From Thalassolituus maritimus (lineage in GTDB: Bacteria; Pseudomonadota; Gammaproteobacteria; Pseudomonadales; Oceanobacteraceae), in the NCBI GenBank assembly GCA_913019975.1, contig CAJWBH010000011.1, positions 62,001 to 126,000 of the forward strand: a DNA stretch of 64,000 bases, given 5' to 3'. This document shows positions 16,490 through 25,231 of this stretch, in pieces. Numbering within the stretch: the first letter of the stretch is position 1; each line of letters opens with the position of its first letter. Under the pieces are notes generated by a model. The model ran no database searches. It was not told where the DNA came from and saw nothing but the letters and a program-made list of their open reading frames with translations. Made by a program: the position numbers and the translations under genes.

Positions 16490-17227
16490 TTACATGTCGA
16501 TAGGCAGGCTGTAAGAAACAACAAACTTCAGATCGTCGTCGTAAGAGTCTTCTTCGTCTTCAGCAACAACCTTGCTCGCAGTGAAAGACAGGTTGTCGTT
16601 GTATGCGTAGCTCAGGTCCAGGTGAGTGTAGCCAGCGTCTTCGCCTGCATCATCTTCAACCATAGTGATACCAGCCATTGCACTGAAAGCACCCATGCCG
16701 TAACCCAGCGTCAGGTAGCTATAGTCGTTAGGGTTGCTTGATACTGGGTAGTAGTAAGAGAAAGACGCACCTTCGTAACCAAGAGATACGATCAGCTCAG
16801 ACAGATCAAAAGTGTTTCCGCTAGTGTCTTGCTCAGACTCCAGAACATCTGCAATGCCGTTACCATCTTCATCGGTAGTGTCTACGTAAGAGAAGTTACC
16901 CGCGCTTGGGTAAACGTAAGTCACAACAGATACGTCGTAGGAGAAACCTTCCATTTCACCACCGTAACCTACATACAGGTCGTATTCGTTTCCAGCTGCG
17001 CTATCACCGCTAGAAGTCCACATACCAGCGTAAGCACCACCAGATGAAAGCGTAATGTCACCAGATACGGCAGCATCACCGTTACCCAGGTCCTGGCCAC
17101 GCCACAGGTACATGCTCGCAACTGCCGCAGATGCAGACACATCTACTTCAGCTTGAGCCAGTTGAGCACCAGTCAGACCTGTAGTCATTACACCAGCGAG
17201 AGCGATTGCTTTAGTCAGTTTTTTCAT
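16490..17227 (-). CDS. TorF-family putative porin, first gene of the glnK-amtB operon
   Basis: This 245-residue outer-membrane beta-barrel has a signal peptide MKKLTKAIALAGVMTTGLTGAQLAQA. The start is the ATG at 17227 with an AGGAAAAAG ribosome site; a longer frame to 17296 has no such support. The mature part starts with VDVSASAAVASMYLWRGQDLG, typical of TIGR02001/TorF proteins, and alternates glycine/aromatic strands to the end (VVSYSLPIDM). Its operon position suggests a nitrogen-starvation pore, perhaps for ammonium or small amines; that is inference. The region is rich in acidic residues. Confidence 0.85.
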   Translation of the reverse strand: MKKLTKAIALAGVMTTGLTGAQLAQAEVDVSASAAVASMYLWRGQDLGNGDAAVSGDITLSSGGAYAGMWTSSGDSAAGNEYDLYVGYGGEMEGFSYDVSVVTYVYPSAGNFSYVDTTDEDGNGIADVLESEQDTSGNTFDLSELIVSLGYEGASFSYYYPVSSNPNDYSYLTLGYGMGAFSAMAGITMVEDDAGEDAGYTHLDLSYAYNDNLSFTASKVVAEDEEDSYDDDLKFVVSYSLPIDM

Positions 17228-17322
17228 CGTTCTTTTTCCTATTACGGTTTTTTTAGCTGTTGATCTTTCAATTTGGTCGATATGGGCAATTCGCACCGAT
17301 ATCTTTCTGTCACTCGGTTATA

Positions 17323-17338
17323 GCAGGGTGTGTGCCAA
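17323..17338 (-). promoter_or_regulatory. Sigma-54 promoter of the porin-glnK-amtB operon
   Basis: On minus, TTGGCACACACCCTGC carries the invariant GG and GC separated by exactly 10 bases, with a near-perfect -24 element (TTGGCAC). It lies about 96 bases upstream of the porin start. Confidence 0.85.
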
Positions 17339-17432
17339 CTTTTGATACACCCTTTTAAATCAATAACTTAGTAAAAGTATGCGGACTTTTACAGTCATTG
17401 ACGCAACCAAAAGAGGGCACGCAGCCAAAACC

Positions 17433-17482
17433 AGCACCCATTTATTGCACACCCTTCTGACGGTTTGCACTGTTTGGGTGCA
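17433..17482 (-). promoter_or_regulatory. NtrC-type enhancer sites
   Basis: TGCACTGTTTGGGTGCA (17466-17482) is a near-ideal NtrC palindrome (TGCAC-N7-GTGCA). A weaker copy, AGCACCCATTTATTGCA, lies at 17433-17449. They sit about 95-160 bases upstream of the sigma-54 promoter, the usual enhancer distance, and just upstream of divergent ubiK. Confidence 0.75.
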
Positions 17483-17547
17483 GCATTTGAAATTATCCCC
17501 TTTGCCCTTTCTGGTACACTGCGCCAAAACCCTTCCGGAGGTAAATT

Positions 17548-17778
17548 ATGAAACCCGATGCGATTAAGAGCCGGCTCGAAGAAATGCTGGAAAAGAGCCC
17601 GTTTGCCAGCCTGTCATCTGACCTGAAGCTGGCACTTCAGTCTCAACTGCAGAGCCTGATCACTAACGCCAACCTGGTGACCCGGGAAGAATTCGACGTG
17701 CAGGCAGAAGTTCTGCGTCGTACCAGTGCACGACTGGCGGAGCTTGAAGAGCGTGTTGCTAAGTTAGAAGCAGAGTGA
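17548..17778 (+). CDS. ubiK: Ubiquinone biosynthesis accessory factor UbiK
   Basis: This 76-residue small coiled-coil protein (formerly YqiC/BMFP family) assists ubiquinone assembly with UbiJ in aerobic gammaproteobacteria. The start MKPDAIKSRLEEML is preceded by a GGAGGT ribosome site. The C-terminal half (REEFDVQAEVLRRTSARLAELEERVAKLEAE, residues 46-76 in outline) is a strong leucine-rich coiled coil. It stands alone and is followed by a terminator. Confidence 0.9.
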   Translation: MKPDAIKSRLEEMLEKSPFASLSSDLKLALQSQLQSLITNANLVTREEFDVQAEVLRRTSARLAELEERVAKLEAE

Positions 17779-17796
17779 TCTTCTGATGCTTTGATT

Positions 17797-17823
17797 AAGC
17801 GGCCTGATGGCCGCTTTTTTGTT
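17797..17823 (+). terminator. Rho-independent terminator after ubiK
   Basis: Stem AAGCGGCC and GGCCGCTT with loop TGAT, then a T run. Confidence 0.9.
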
Positions 17824-18569
17824 TTTGGCCGCTGATTCTGCGGGCCGCTGTGGTAGTAGCCGCTGGCGCGGGGTAACTTCTTTAGCTGCCGCTAAGGTCT
17901 GATGGCCAGTTGAGTTGCCGCTAGCGCGGGCTGGCTTTTTTGGCTGCCGCCAGGGCTTTAATGCCCTGTTTGGGGATTGCATCCCCGGGCGGGCAGCCCC
18001 TCCCCTGCTTCGCGCTTTCTGGGCCGTGTTTCCTTCACAGAACTTGAGAACCCTCGCAACGGGCCAATGCAGCATCCCTGCTGCCAGCCCCTTGCCCGGC
18101 ATCCATGCCGGGGCCATGCGGGCTTCTCATCATTCTGCTCGGCGGCCCCAGAGGCGCAATTACCAGCCCGCGAAAGTATCTTTCTTAATTAGATAGGTTT
18201 AACTGCAACACAGCCTGGTGAGCAATATCCACCACACACTTTTACGGTAGGGCCAATCAGATTTTGAAATACGATATTGAGGGTAAAATTCTGCGCCTCT
18301 GGGGCCGCTGAAATTTACGCCAGCTTTGAAGGCAACGAGAGGCAGGATGCCGAACGAGGCTCCATACGGGCATGGGTGCCCGCCGGAGCCGGTTGCCGGA
18401 AAAGCCAGTAAATATCAGAACTAAGGCCCAGAAAGTGCGAAGCAGGGGAGGGGCTGCCCGCCCGGGGATGCAATCCCCAAACAGGGCAATAAAACCCTGG
18501 CGACAGCCAAAAAAGTCAGACCGCGCTAGCGGCTACAGAATCGGCGGCCACATAAACTAGCGGCTACTG
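17824..18569. repeat. Gene-free repeat island with 108-bp inverted arms
   Basis: Arm 17918-18025 and arm 18425-18532 are inverted copies over about 108 bases with only a few mismatches. Both contain AAACAGGG-type, GGGGATTGCATCCCC and GGGCGGGCAGCCCC segments, which are themselves palindromic. Inside, GGCGGCCCCAGAGGCGCA (18142-18159) faces its near complement at 18291-18308. Short CCGCTAGCGCGG-like modules recur outside the arms. I find no transposase and no supported gene; the arginine/proline-rich frames here come from the repeat composition. It may be a MITE-like or REP-cluster element. Confidence 0.75.
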
Positions 18570-19268
18570 TTAAATAGCCAGAAGCTCCTTCGCTTCCTCG
18601 GAGTGTTCAAGCTCTTCACCCGTCCCCTGACTCACTACTCTCCCCCGCTCAAGAATAATAAATTCATCAGCGAGTTCTTTGGCAAAATCGAGGTACTGTT
18701 CAACAAGAACAATCGCCATATCACCGCGATCACGAAGCAGTTTAATGACGCGACCAATGTCTTTAATAATCGATGGCTGAATACCCTCGGTTGGTTCATC
18801 AAGAATCAACATTTTCGGGCGTAATAACAGTGCTCGAGCAATCGCTAGCTGCTGTTGCTGACCACCCGAGAGGTCACCACCACGACGTTTGAGCATCTGC
18901 TGCAACACAGGAAAAAGCGAAAAGACTTCCGGGTCGATAAAACGCTGGGAGCGCGGCACCGCTGAAAACGCGGTCTGAAGATTTTCTTCTACCGTCAGCT
19001 GCGGAAAGATGTCCCGACCCTGGGGTACAAACGCAATCCCCTGTTTCGCGCGGTCATAGGGCGCGAGTTTTATAATGCTTTTTCCGTCCCAGGTGATATC
19101 ACCCGACCCCGGTGCAAGGTGCCCGGCCAGTGATTTCATCAGGGTGGTTTTACCAACACCATTACGTCCCAGAACACAGGTCACTTTGCCCACGTCTGCG
19201 TTAAGGCTGACGTTGTAAAGCGCCTGACTAGCACCGTAAGAAACATTTAAATCCGTTACATTCAACAT
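18570..19268 (-). CDS. urtE: Urea ABC transporter ATPase UrtE
   Basis: This is one of the two ATPases driving the five-part Urt urea importer. The 232 residues have the LivF-like size. Walker A is GRNGVGKTT (34-42), the signature is LSGGQQQQLAIARALLL (about 133-149), and Walker B is MLILDEPTEG (about 153-162). It starts one base after urtD ends and is the last gene of urtABCDE. Confidence 0.95.
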   Translation of the reverse strand: MLNVTDLNVSYGASQALYNVSLNADVGKVTCVLGRNGVGKTTLMKSLAGHLAPGSGDITWDGKSIIKLAPYDRAKQGIAFVPQGRDIFPQLTVEENLQTAFSAVPRSQRFIDPEVFSLFPVLQQMLKRRGGDLSGGQQQQLAIARALLLRPKMLILDEPTEGIQPSIIKDIGRVIKLLRDRGDMAIVLVEQYLDFAKELADEFIILERGRVVSQGTGEELEHSEEAKELLAI

Positions 19269-19269
19269 A

Positions 19270-20037
19270 TCAGCGCCCCAGATACACTTCGATAACCTGC
19301 TGGTTATTCTTCACATTCGCCAGACTGCCTTCGGCGAGTACCGAGCCCTCGTGCAGTACCGTCACACGACAATCCAGGGCTTCAATAAAGTCCATGTCGT
19401 GCTCGACCACCATTAAAGAGTGTTTCTTTGAAAGCTCTTTAAACAGCTCAGCCGTTTTCATCGTTTCTTCGTCGGTCATTCCGGCAGCAGGTTCATCAAT
19501 CAAGAGCAGTTCAGGCTCCTGACCTAACAACATGCCGATTTCAAGCCACTGTTTCTGGCCATGCGACAAGCTACCCGCGTCTTCGTAGAGGCGATCTTTC
19601 AGGTCAATCATGGATAGAATTTCGTCGATTTTATCCTGCTTTGCGCCCGTCAGTTTATGGGTCAGCGCCTGCCAGACTGAGCGACCACCTTTTAACGACA
19701 TTTCGAGGTTTTCGAATACTGTCAGGCTCTCAATCACGCTTGGTTTCTGAAACTTACGACCAACGCCCATATTCGCTACCTGCGCTTCATCGTAACGCGT
19801 CAGGTCGAGCTCATCATTAAACAGAATCGTCCCTTCGTCGGGGCGGGTCTTGCCTGTGATGACATCCATCATGGTAGTTTTACCGGCACCGTTCGGGCCG
19901 ATAATTGCGCGCATTTCTCCTGGTTCGATAAAGAGCGACAGGGAGTTTAAAGCCTTGAAGCCATCAAAACTGACGCTCACACCATCCATATACAGAACGG
20001 TCGGCTGCTCGATATGTTTCGTTTTTGCGAGGCTCAT
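19270..20037 (-). CDS. urtD: Urea ABC transporter ATPase UrtD
   Basis: This is the second Urt ATPase, 255 residues, LivG-like. Walker A is GPNGAGKTT (48-56), the signature segment is LSHGQKQWLEIGMLL (about 157-171), and Walker B is LLLIDEPAAGM (about 177-187). The ATG overlaps the urtC stop by four bases, so the pair is probably translationally coupled. Confidence 0.95.
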   Translation of the reverse strand: MSLAKTKHIEQPTVLYMDGVSVSFDGFKALNSLSLFIEPGEMRAIIGPNGAGKTTMMDVITGKTRPDEGTILFNDELDLTRYDEAQVANMGVGRKFQKPSVIESLTVFENLEMSLKGGRSVWQALTHKLTGAKQDKIDEILSMIDLKDRLYEDAGSLSHGQKQWLEIGMLLGQEPELLLIDEPAAGMTDEETMKTAELFKELSKKHSLMVVEHDMDFIEALDCRVTVLHEGSVLAEGSLANVKNNQQVIEVYLGR

Positions 20038-21242
20038 GCATTACCCTCCGCTTCTTTGCTGGTCTTCTGATCGCTACTTTTTCCAGAGCTCGAACCTGTA
20101 GTGATTCCACTGTTACCACCACCGCCAGAAGACATAAATTTGTCTTTCATTTGTGCCCACAAACCAACGACACCTTTTGGCAGATACAGAGTCGTCAATA
20201 CAAACAAACCACCCAGCATAAACAGCCACAGTTCGGCAAAAGCACCGGTAAAATAGGTCTTGGCGTAGTTCACCAGTACGGCCCCGATGACGGCGCCAAA
20301 CAAGGTTCCACGACCACCGACGGCTACCCAGATAATCATCTCGATTGAATTAATCGGAGCAAACTCACCCGGATTGATAATGCCAACCTGAGGAACATAT
20401 AAGGCACCCGCTACGCCTGCCAGCATCGCTGAGACGACAAACACAAACAGCTTGTACCATTCAACGCGATAACCTAAGAATCGCGCCCGTGACTCACTGT
20501 CTCTGATTGCGACCAGAACTCGTCCGAGCTTAGAGGTCACGATAAAGCGGCTGATTAAATAACCGAGAATCAAAGCAATACCTGAGGCAAAGAAAAGCGC
20601 GGCACGCGTCGAATCAGCCTGTAGATCAAAGCCTAAAATATCCTTAAAGTCAGTCAGGCCGTTATTACCACCGAAGCCCATATCGTTACGGAAGAACGCC
20701 AACATCAGGGCATACGTCAGCGCCTGGGTAATAATGGAAAGGTAGACCCCGGTAACCCGCGAACGGAATGCCAATGCACCAAAGACGAACGCCAGAATAC
20801 CCGGTACGGCGAGAACCATCACCATAGCAAACCAGAACTGATCAAAACCGAACCAGTACCATGGCAGCTCTGTCCAGTTCAGGAACACCATAAAATCTGG
20901 CAGATCAGGATTAGCATAGACACCACGGTCGCCGATCTGACGCATCAGATACATGCCCATCGCATAACCGCCAAGCGCAAAAAATGCCCCGTGACCCAGG
21001 CTTAAAATTCCGCAATATCCCCAGATTAAATCAACGGATACTGCGAGTAGTGCGTAGCAAAGATACTTACCTAACAGAGTCATTGTGTAGGTAGATACGT
21101 GCAGGGCCGATCCTTCCGGGAATACCAGGTTGCAGAAAGGTACGATGATGGCAATCGCAAGAATGATCATCATCATGCGACGGCCAGCGACATCGTTCAT
21201 AATCAACCGGGTAAGTGGACCGCCTTTAATTTCCTGTTTCAT
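20034..21242 (-). CDS. urtC: Urea ABC transporter permease UrtC
   Basis: This LivM-like permease half of the urea importer has about 10 helices. I chose the ATG at 21242 (MKQEIKGGPLTRLIMNDVAG), giving 402 residues; the longer frame to 21296 would run into urtB. Conserved permease segments include LIWGYCGILSLGHGAFFALGGYAMG (LSLGHGAFFALGG is the typical signature) and the coupling loop with RDSESRARFLGYRVEWYKL. A low-complexity Gly/Ser/Lys tail follows after about residue 370. Confidence 0.94.
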   Translation of the reverse strand: MKQEIKGGPLTRLIMNDVAGRRMMMIILAIAIIVPFCNLVFPEGSALHVSTYTMTLLGKYLCYALLAVSVDLIWGYCGILSLGHGAFFALGGYAMGMYLMRQIGDRGVYANPDLPDFMVFLNWTELPWYWFGFDQFWFAMVMVLAVPGILAFVFGALAFRSRVTGVYLSIITQALTYALMLAFFRNDMGFGGNNGLTDFKDILGFDLQADSTRAALFFASGIALILGYLISRFIVTSKLGRVLVAIRDSESRARFLGYRVEWYKLFVFVVSAMLAGVAGALYVPQVGIINPGEFAPINSIEMIIWVAVGGRGTLFGAVIGAVLVNYAKTYFTGAFAELWLFMLGGLFVLTTLYLPKGVVGLWAQMKDKFMSSGGGGNSGITTGSSSGKSSDQKTSKEAEGNA

Positions 21243-21252
21243 TATGCGCTCC

Positions 21253-22878
21253 TTAACCCATATCCGCAGCACGACCCTTGAGGGCAAACAACCCACGAGG
21301 ACGCTTCTGGATAAACAGAATAATAAATATCAGTACGAGAATTTTTGCGACGACGGCACCGGCCCACGGCTCCAGCAGTTTATTCACAACACCCAGAGAC
21401 ATAGCACCGACCAAAGTGCCCCACAGGTTGCCTACACCACCGAACACGACAACCATAAATGAGTCGATAATGTACGCCTGACCCATGTTTGGCCCAACGT
21501 TAGTCAACTGTGACAGGGCAACACCTGCAATACCGGCGATACCTGAGCCCAGGCCAAACGTCAGTGCATCAACCCAGCCAGTGCGAATCCCCATAGAGCT
21601 CGCCATCGGACGATTCATGGTTACTGCACGCATCTGCAATCCGAACAGGGTTCGCTTAAGTATTAATGCCAACAACGCGAGCACCAGGAGGCTGAAAATA
21701 ATGATGTATAAACGGTTAAAGGTCAGTTCAAGCGCCGGATTAATCATGAAAGTACCCGCCATCCAGTCGGGCGTAGCTACTTCACGGTTTAACGGGCTGA
21801 AGATTGAGCGTACCGCCTGCTGCAGCACCAGACTGATACCGAAGGTGGCGAGCAGAGTTTCCAATGGGCGGCCATAGAGATGGCGGATAACACCACGCTC
21901 AATAGCGACGCCCACCAGACCGCTCACCAGAAATGCTGCAGGCACAGCAACGGCCAGTGACATGCCAATATGGTCTGGCATCAACTGTTGAACAACGTAG
22001 GTTGTGTAGGCGCCCAGCATGATCATTTCGCCATGAGCCATATTGATCACGCCCATCACACCAAATGTAATCGCCAGACCAATGGCCGCAAGGAGCAGCA
22101 CAGCACCGAGAGCCAGGCCAAAATAGAGATTTTCAGCAACGCTGTTCAGTGACAGCAGGCTTTCGATTTTCTTGAGTGCTTCGTCTGCCGCCTGAATTTC
22201 CTCGGTTCTGGAATCTGCTTCAGCAGCACGGCGATAGTTGGCCAACGCACCGCGAACATCCGGGTAAAGTGACCCTGAAAGAAGCTTCACGCCTGCGATG
22301 CGTTCTTTTTCGGTCTCTGCTTCCAGCAGGCGTATGCCCTTCACCAGAAGAAGAACGTCACGAACGTCTGTTTTTTCTTCGTTATCTAACGCTTCATCAA
22401 GCGTCGCCTGATCAAGATCTTCCGCAGACTTCAGTAAGTTGACCGCTGCCTGCAAGCGCATGTCCGGATCATCTGAGAAAATCTGCAAGCGTGCGATGCC
22501 GTTTCTCAGCAACACACGTAGCTTATTATTTACGCTGATTTTTTTGATATCGCGTTTACTTTCCAGAGTGACCTCTTCACCACTGAAAAATGTCGTCACC
22601 GAATCATCGTCATTAATAACGACGACCCGATCGTCTTTACGGTAATACAGGTCGCCTTCGACCATAACCTGCATAAATTCGAGAGTTTTTGGGTCATCGA
22701 TGGTCGTCAGGCGTTCTGTTAATGCCTGTTTTTCTCGATACCCTGCATCGATTAATTCTTGAGCTATCGCATGCAACGCTGTGTTGGGCTTCATAGGTGA
22801 TGCTTCAGCCCCTGCCACCACCACAGTATACAAAACAAATGCGAACAGCACGGCCGTCCGTATCAATACAGAAAACAT
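21253..22878 (-). CDS. urtB: Urea ABC transporter permease UrtB
   Basis: This is the LivH-like permease of the urea importer, with the long N-terminal extension typical of UrtB (541 residues). A signal-type segment at 1-25 ending near AGAEASP is followed by about 220 mostly helical, probably periplasmic residues, then the permease domain from ENLYFGLALGAVLLLAAIGL onward. I used the ATG at 22878, with GGTGAT upstream, rather than a GTG three codons earlier. It lies 10 bases ahead of urtC. Confidence 0.94.
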   Translation of the reverse strand: MFSVLIRTAVLFAFVLYTVVVAGAEASPMKPNTALHAIAQELIDAGYREKQALTERLTTIDDPKTLEFMQVMVEGDLYYRKDDRVVVINDDDSVTTFFSGEEVTLESKRDIKKISVNNKLRVLLRNGIARLQIFSDDPDMRLQAAVNLLKSAEDLDQATLDEALDNEEKTDVRDVLLLVKGIRLLEAETEKERIAGVKLLSGSLYPDVRGALANYRRAAEADSRTEEIQAADEALKKIESLLSLNSVAENLYFGLALGAVLLLAAIGLAITFGVMGVINMAHGEMIMLGAYTTYVVQQLMPDHIGMSLAVAVPAAFLVSGLVGVAIERGVIRHLYGRPLETLLATFGISLVLQQAVRSIFSPLNREVATPDWMAGTFMINPALELTFNRLYIIIFSLLVLALLALILKRTLFGLQMRAVTMNRPMASSMGIRTGWVDALTFGLGSGIAGIAGVALSQLTNVGPNMGQAYIIDSFMVVVFGGVGNLWGTLVGAMSLGVVNKLLEPWAGAVVAKILVLIFIILFIQKRPRGLFALKGRAADMG

Positions 22879-22986
22879 AATTATCACCGGGAATTTTGAG
22901 AGAAGCAGGAAAGAATTTCCCTGCCTGTCCTTGTTACGAACTGCGATAGAGCGCGTTTTACCGCACTCTATTCCGCTGCCAGCGAA

Positions 22987-24300
22987 TTACTCGCCTGCAA
23001 CCGCCGAACCACCACAGGTTTTCGTTGAGGTGTTGTAGTTTCCGCAGTTAATAGGTGCAGTCCAGTCTGAGATCAGGTTTGCACTTTCTGGCAGATAATC
23101 CGTCCATGCATCACCTTTCACTTCTTCGTCAGTAGCCCAAACGATTTCGAACTGGCCATCTTCCTGAATCTCGCCAATCAGTACCGGCTTAGACAGGTGA
23201 TGGTTTTCGTTCATTACGGCCGTACCGCCAGTCAGGTTAGGTACTTCGATGCCGTACATCGCAGAGCGTACTTTATCCACTTCTGCAGAGCCTGCTTTTT
23301 CAACCGCTTCTGCCCACATGCTGAAACCGATGTAAGTCGCTTCCATTGGGTCGTTAGTTACACGGTCTTCATCGCCGATGTAGTTATGCCATGCTGCGAT
23401 AAACTCATCGTTAGCTTCGCTTTCTGCACTCTGGAAGTAGTTCCATGCAGCCAGGTGACCAACCAGTGGCTCAGTATCAAAACCTGACAGCTCTTCTTCA
23501 CCTACTGAGAAGGCAACAACTGGAATTTCTTCAGACGCTACGCCCTGGTTAGCCAGTTCTTTGTAGAAAGGAACGTTCGCGTCACCGTTAATGGTAGAAA
23601 CAACGGCCGTTTTCTTACCAGCGGCACCGAATTTCTTAATATCCGATACGATAGTCTGCCAGTCGCTGTGACCAAACGGCGTGTAGTTCACCATAATGTC
23701 TTTTTCAGCAACACCTTTAGACTTCAGGTAAGACTCAAGAATCTTGTTAGTCGTACGAGGGTATACATAGTCAGTACCTGCAAGTACAAAACGCTCAACG
23801 CCGAGATCGTTGATCAGGTAATCAACCGCAGGAATCGCCTGCTGGTTTGGCGCAGCACCGGTATAGAATACGTTGTAAGAAGATTCTTCACCTTCATACT
23901 GAACCGGGTAGAACAGCAGACCATTCAGCTCTTCCACAACTGGCAGAACCGATTTACGGGATACTGAAGTCCAGCAACCGAAGATCACATCAACGTCTTC
24001 TTTTTCCAGAAGTTCACGGGTTTTTTCTGCAAACAGAGGCCAGTTAGATGCTGGGTCGACAACCACTGGCTCAAGCTTTTTACCTAGCAGGCCGCCCTTC
24101 TTATTCTGTTCTTCGATCATCATAAGAACAGTGTCTTTCAGAGTAGTTTCTGAAATTGCCATAGTACCCGACAGAGAGTGCAGGACACCGACTTTAATGG
24201 TGTCATCTGCTGCATTCGCAATGCTTACGCCTGCAGCCATCGCTGTCATACCAACAATCTGTGACGCTTTCATCAGAGTTTTGAGACTTACTTTTTTCAT
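22987..24300 (-). CDS. urtA: Urea-binding periplasmic protein UrtA
   Basis: This 437-residue type I binding protein is exported by an N-terminal signal (MKKVSLKTLMKASQIVG up to SIANA). The mature start DDTIKVGVLHSLSGTMAISETTLKD is diagnostic of UrtA/FmdD proteins, as are LLEKEDVDVIFGCWTSVSRKSV and LFYPVQYEGEESS, in the region that closes over urea or short amides. It is the first gene of the urt operon. A weak TTGCTC / TATAGT promoter pair may lie at 24399-24373 on the minus strand. Confidence 0.94.
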   Translation of the reverse strand: MKKVSLKTLMKASQIVGMTAMAAGVSIANAADDTIKVGVLHSLSGTMAISETTLKDTVLMMIEEQNKKGGLLGKKLEPVVVDPASNWPLFAEKTRELLEKEDVDVIFGCWTSVSRKSVLPVVEELNGLLFYPVQYEGEESSYNVFYTGAAPNQQAIPAVDYLINDLGVERFVLAGTDYVYPRTTNKILESYLKSKGVAEKDIMVNYTPFGHSDWQTIVSDIKKFGAAGKKTAVVSTINGDANVPFYKELANQGVASEEIPVVAFSVGEEELSGFDTEPLVGHLAAWNYFQSAESEANDEFIAAWHNYIGDEDRVTNDPMEATYIGFSMWAEAVEKAGSAEVDKVRSAMYGIEVPNLTGGTAVMNENHHLSKPVLIGEIQEDGQFEIVWATDEEVKGDAWTDYLPESANLISDWTAPINCGNYNTSTKTCGGSAVAGE

Positions 24301-24541
24301 AATTATTTCCTTTTTATGGTCAGGATTATGTCCGGCCTCGACTCTTCTCTTGGGGGTGTGTAAGAGCGGGCAACTATAAAACCGATCTAGTTAGAGCAAT
24401 CGCCGTACCAGTTTTCATGCCTTATTTTTCGGCAATTTCTGGCAAAGAGTGCCCCCCAGAGGAGCATTTCCGGTCTTGAGGAGATAATTCGCACCAATAG
24501 TGCTCAGCGAGTTGTTTTTTTTGCCTTGAAAGCGTGCGTAT

Positions 24542-25222
24542 CTATTTCCTTGATAAGTCGGTGGAGTATCGTTGTCGCGCTTCCTGAATTCTGTGAACTG
24601 TTATTTCGCGAACAGTATTGCGACTGACCTCGATGTGTTTAGTAAGATCTCGCGTTGCACGAGAGCTGTCTGCCGAAAGAATCGCACTGAGAATACTACT
24701 GTGCTCATCGTATGTTGCCTGTATACGCCTAGGCTCATAAAAGTCGAGGCGCCTTACGATCCTCAGACGCTCACATACGCCTTTATGAATGGCTTCCATT
24801 TGCTTGTTCTGGCCACACTCCAATAGTCCGAAGTGAAATTCCTCATCCAGAAACGCTACATCAACAGGATCAACCTGCCTCTGTGAGGGCTTGCAGCACC
24901 AGATGGTGACCAGTCCCGCTAAGCGTTCCGCCCGGTCTGATTCCATACACAGGCGGCGAACCACTTCACACTCCAGCAGAATGCGGACATCGTAGAGCTC
25001 TTCGAAATACCGAAAGTCAAAAGGCCTGACCTGCCAACCATTACGGAAGTACACCTGCACATACCCATCGCGCTCCAGGCGATACAGCGCTTCCCTGACA
25101 GGTGTCCGGGAGGCCTGCATACGCTCTGCAACTTCACTTTCACTGAAGCGATCTCCGGGTAGCATTCTGAAGTCGAAGATATCTTCTTTCAGCTGTCGAT
25201 ATACTTTCTCGGCAAGGTTCAC
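24542..25222 (-). CDS. GntR-family (FCD) regulator of the urea/allophanate genes
   Basis: This 226-residue regulator has an N-terminal winged helix (MNLAEKVYRQLKEDIFDFRM; ERMQASRTPVREALYRLERDGYV at about 33-55) and a helical FCD effector domain from about 80. It starts with GTG at 25222. The ribosome site AAGG overlaps the allophanate hydrolase stop, so both genes are coupled. The palindrome CTTGTATACAAG upstream of that hydrolase is its likely operator, which would make the operon autoregulated. The effector is unknown; urea, allophanate or a related amide would fit. Confidence 0.85.
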   Translation of the reverse strand: MNLAEKVYRQLKEDIFDFRMLPGDRFSESEVAERMQASRTPVREALYRLERDGYVQVYFRNGWQVRPFDFRYFEELYDVRILLECEVVRRLCMESDRAERLAGLVTIWCCKPSQRQVDPVDVAFLDEEFHFGLLECGQNKQMEAIHKGVCERLRIVRRLDFYEPRRIQATYDEHSSILSAILSADSSRATRDLTKHIEVSRNTVREITVHRIQEARQRYSTDLSRK

Positions 25223-25231
25223 AACATGACC

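Noticed and set aside
17915-18560. Arginine/proline-rich open frames inside the repeat island
   Set aside because: They mirror each other across the inverted arms and come from repeat composition; no ribosome site or family support.
24440-24470. Possible sigma-54 promoter upstream of urtA
   Set aside because: The GC of CTTTGC pairs with a GG at the right distance only within a G run, and the -24 sequence is poor.
24491-24506. NtrC-like GCAC/GTGC pair upstream of urtA
   Set aside because: The half-sites are 5 bases apart where an NtrC site needs 7.
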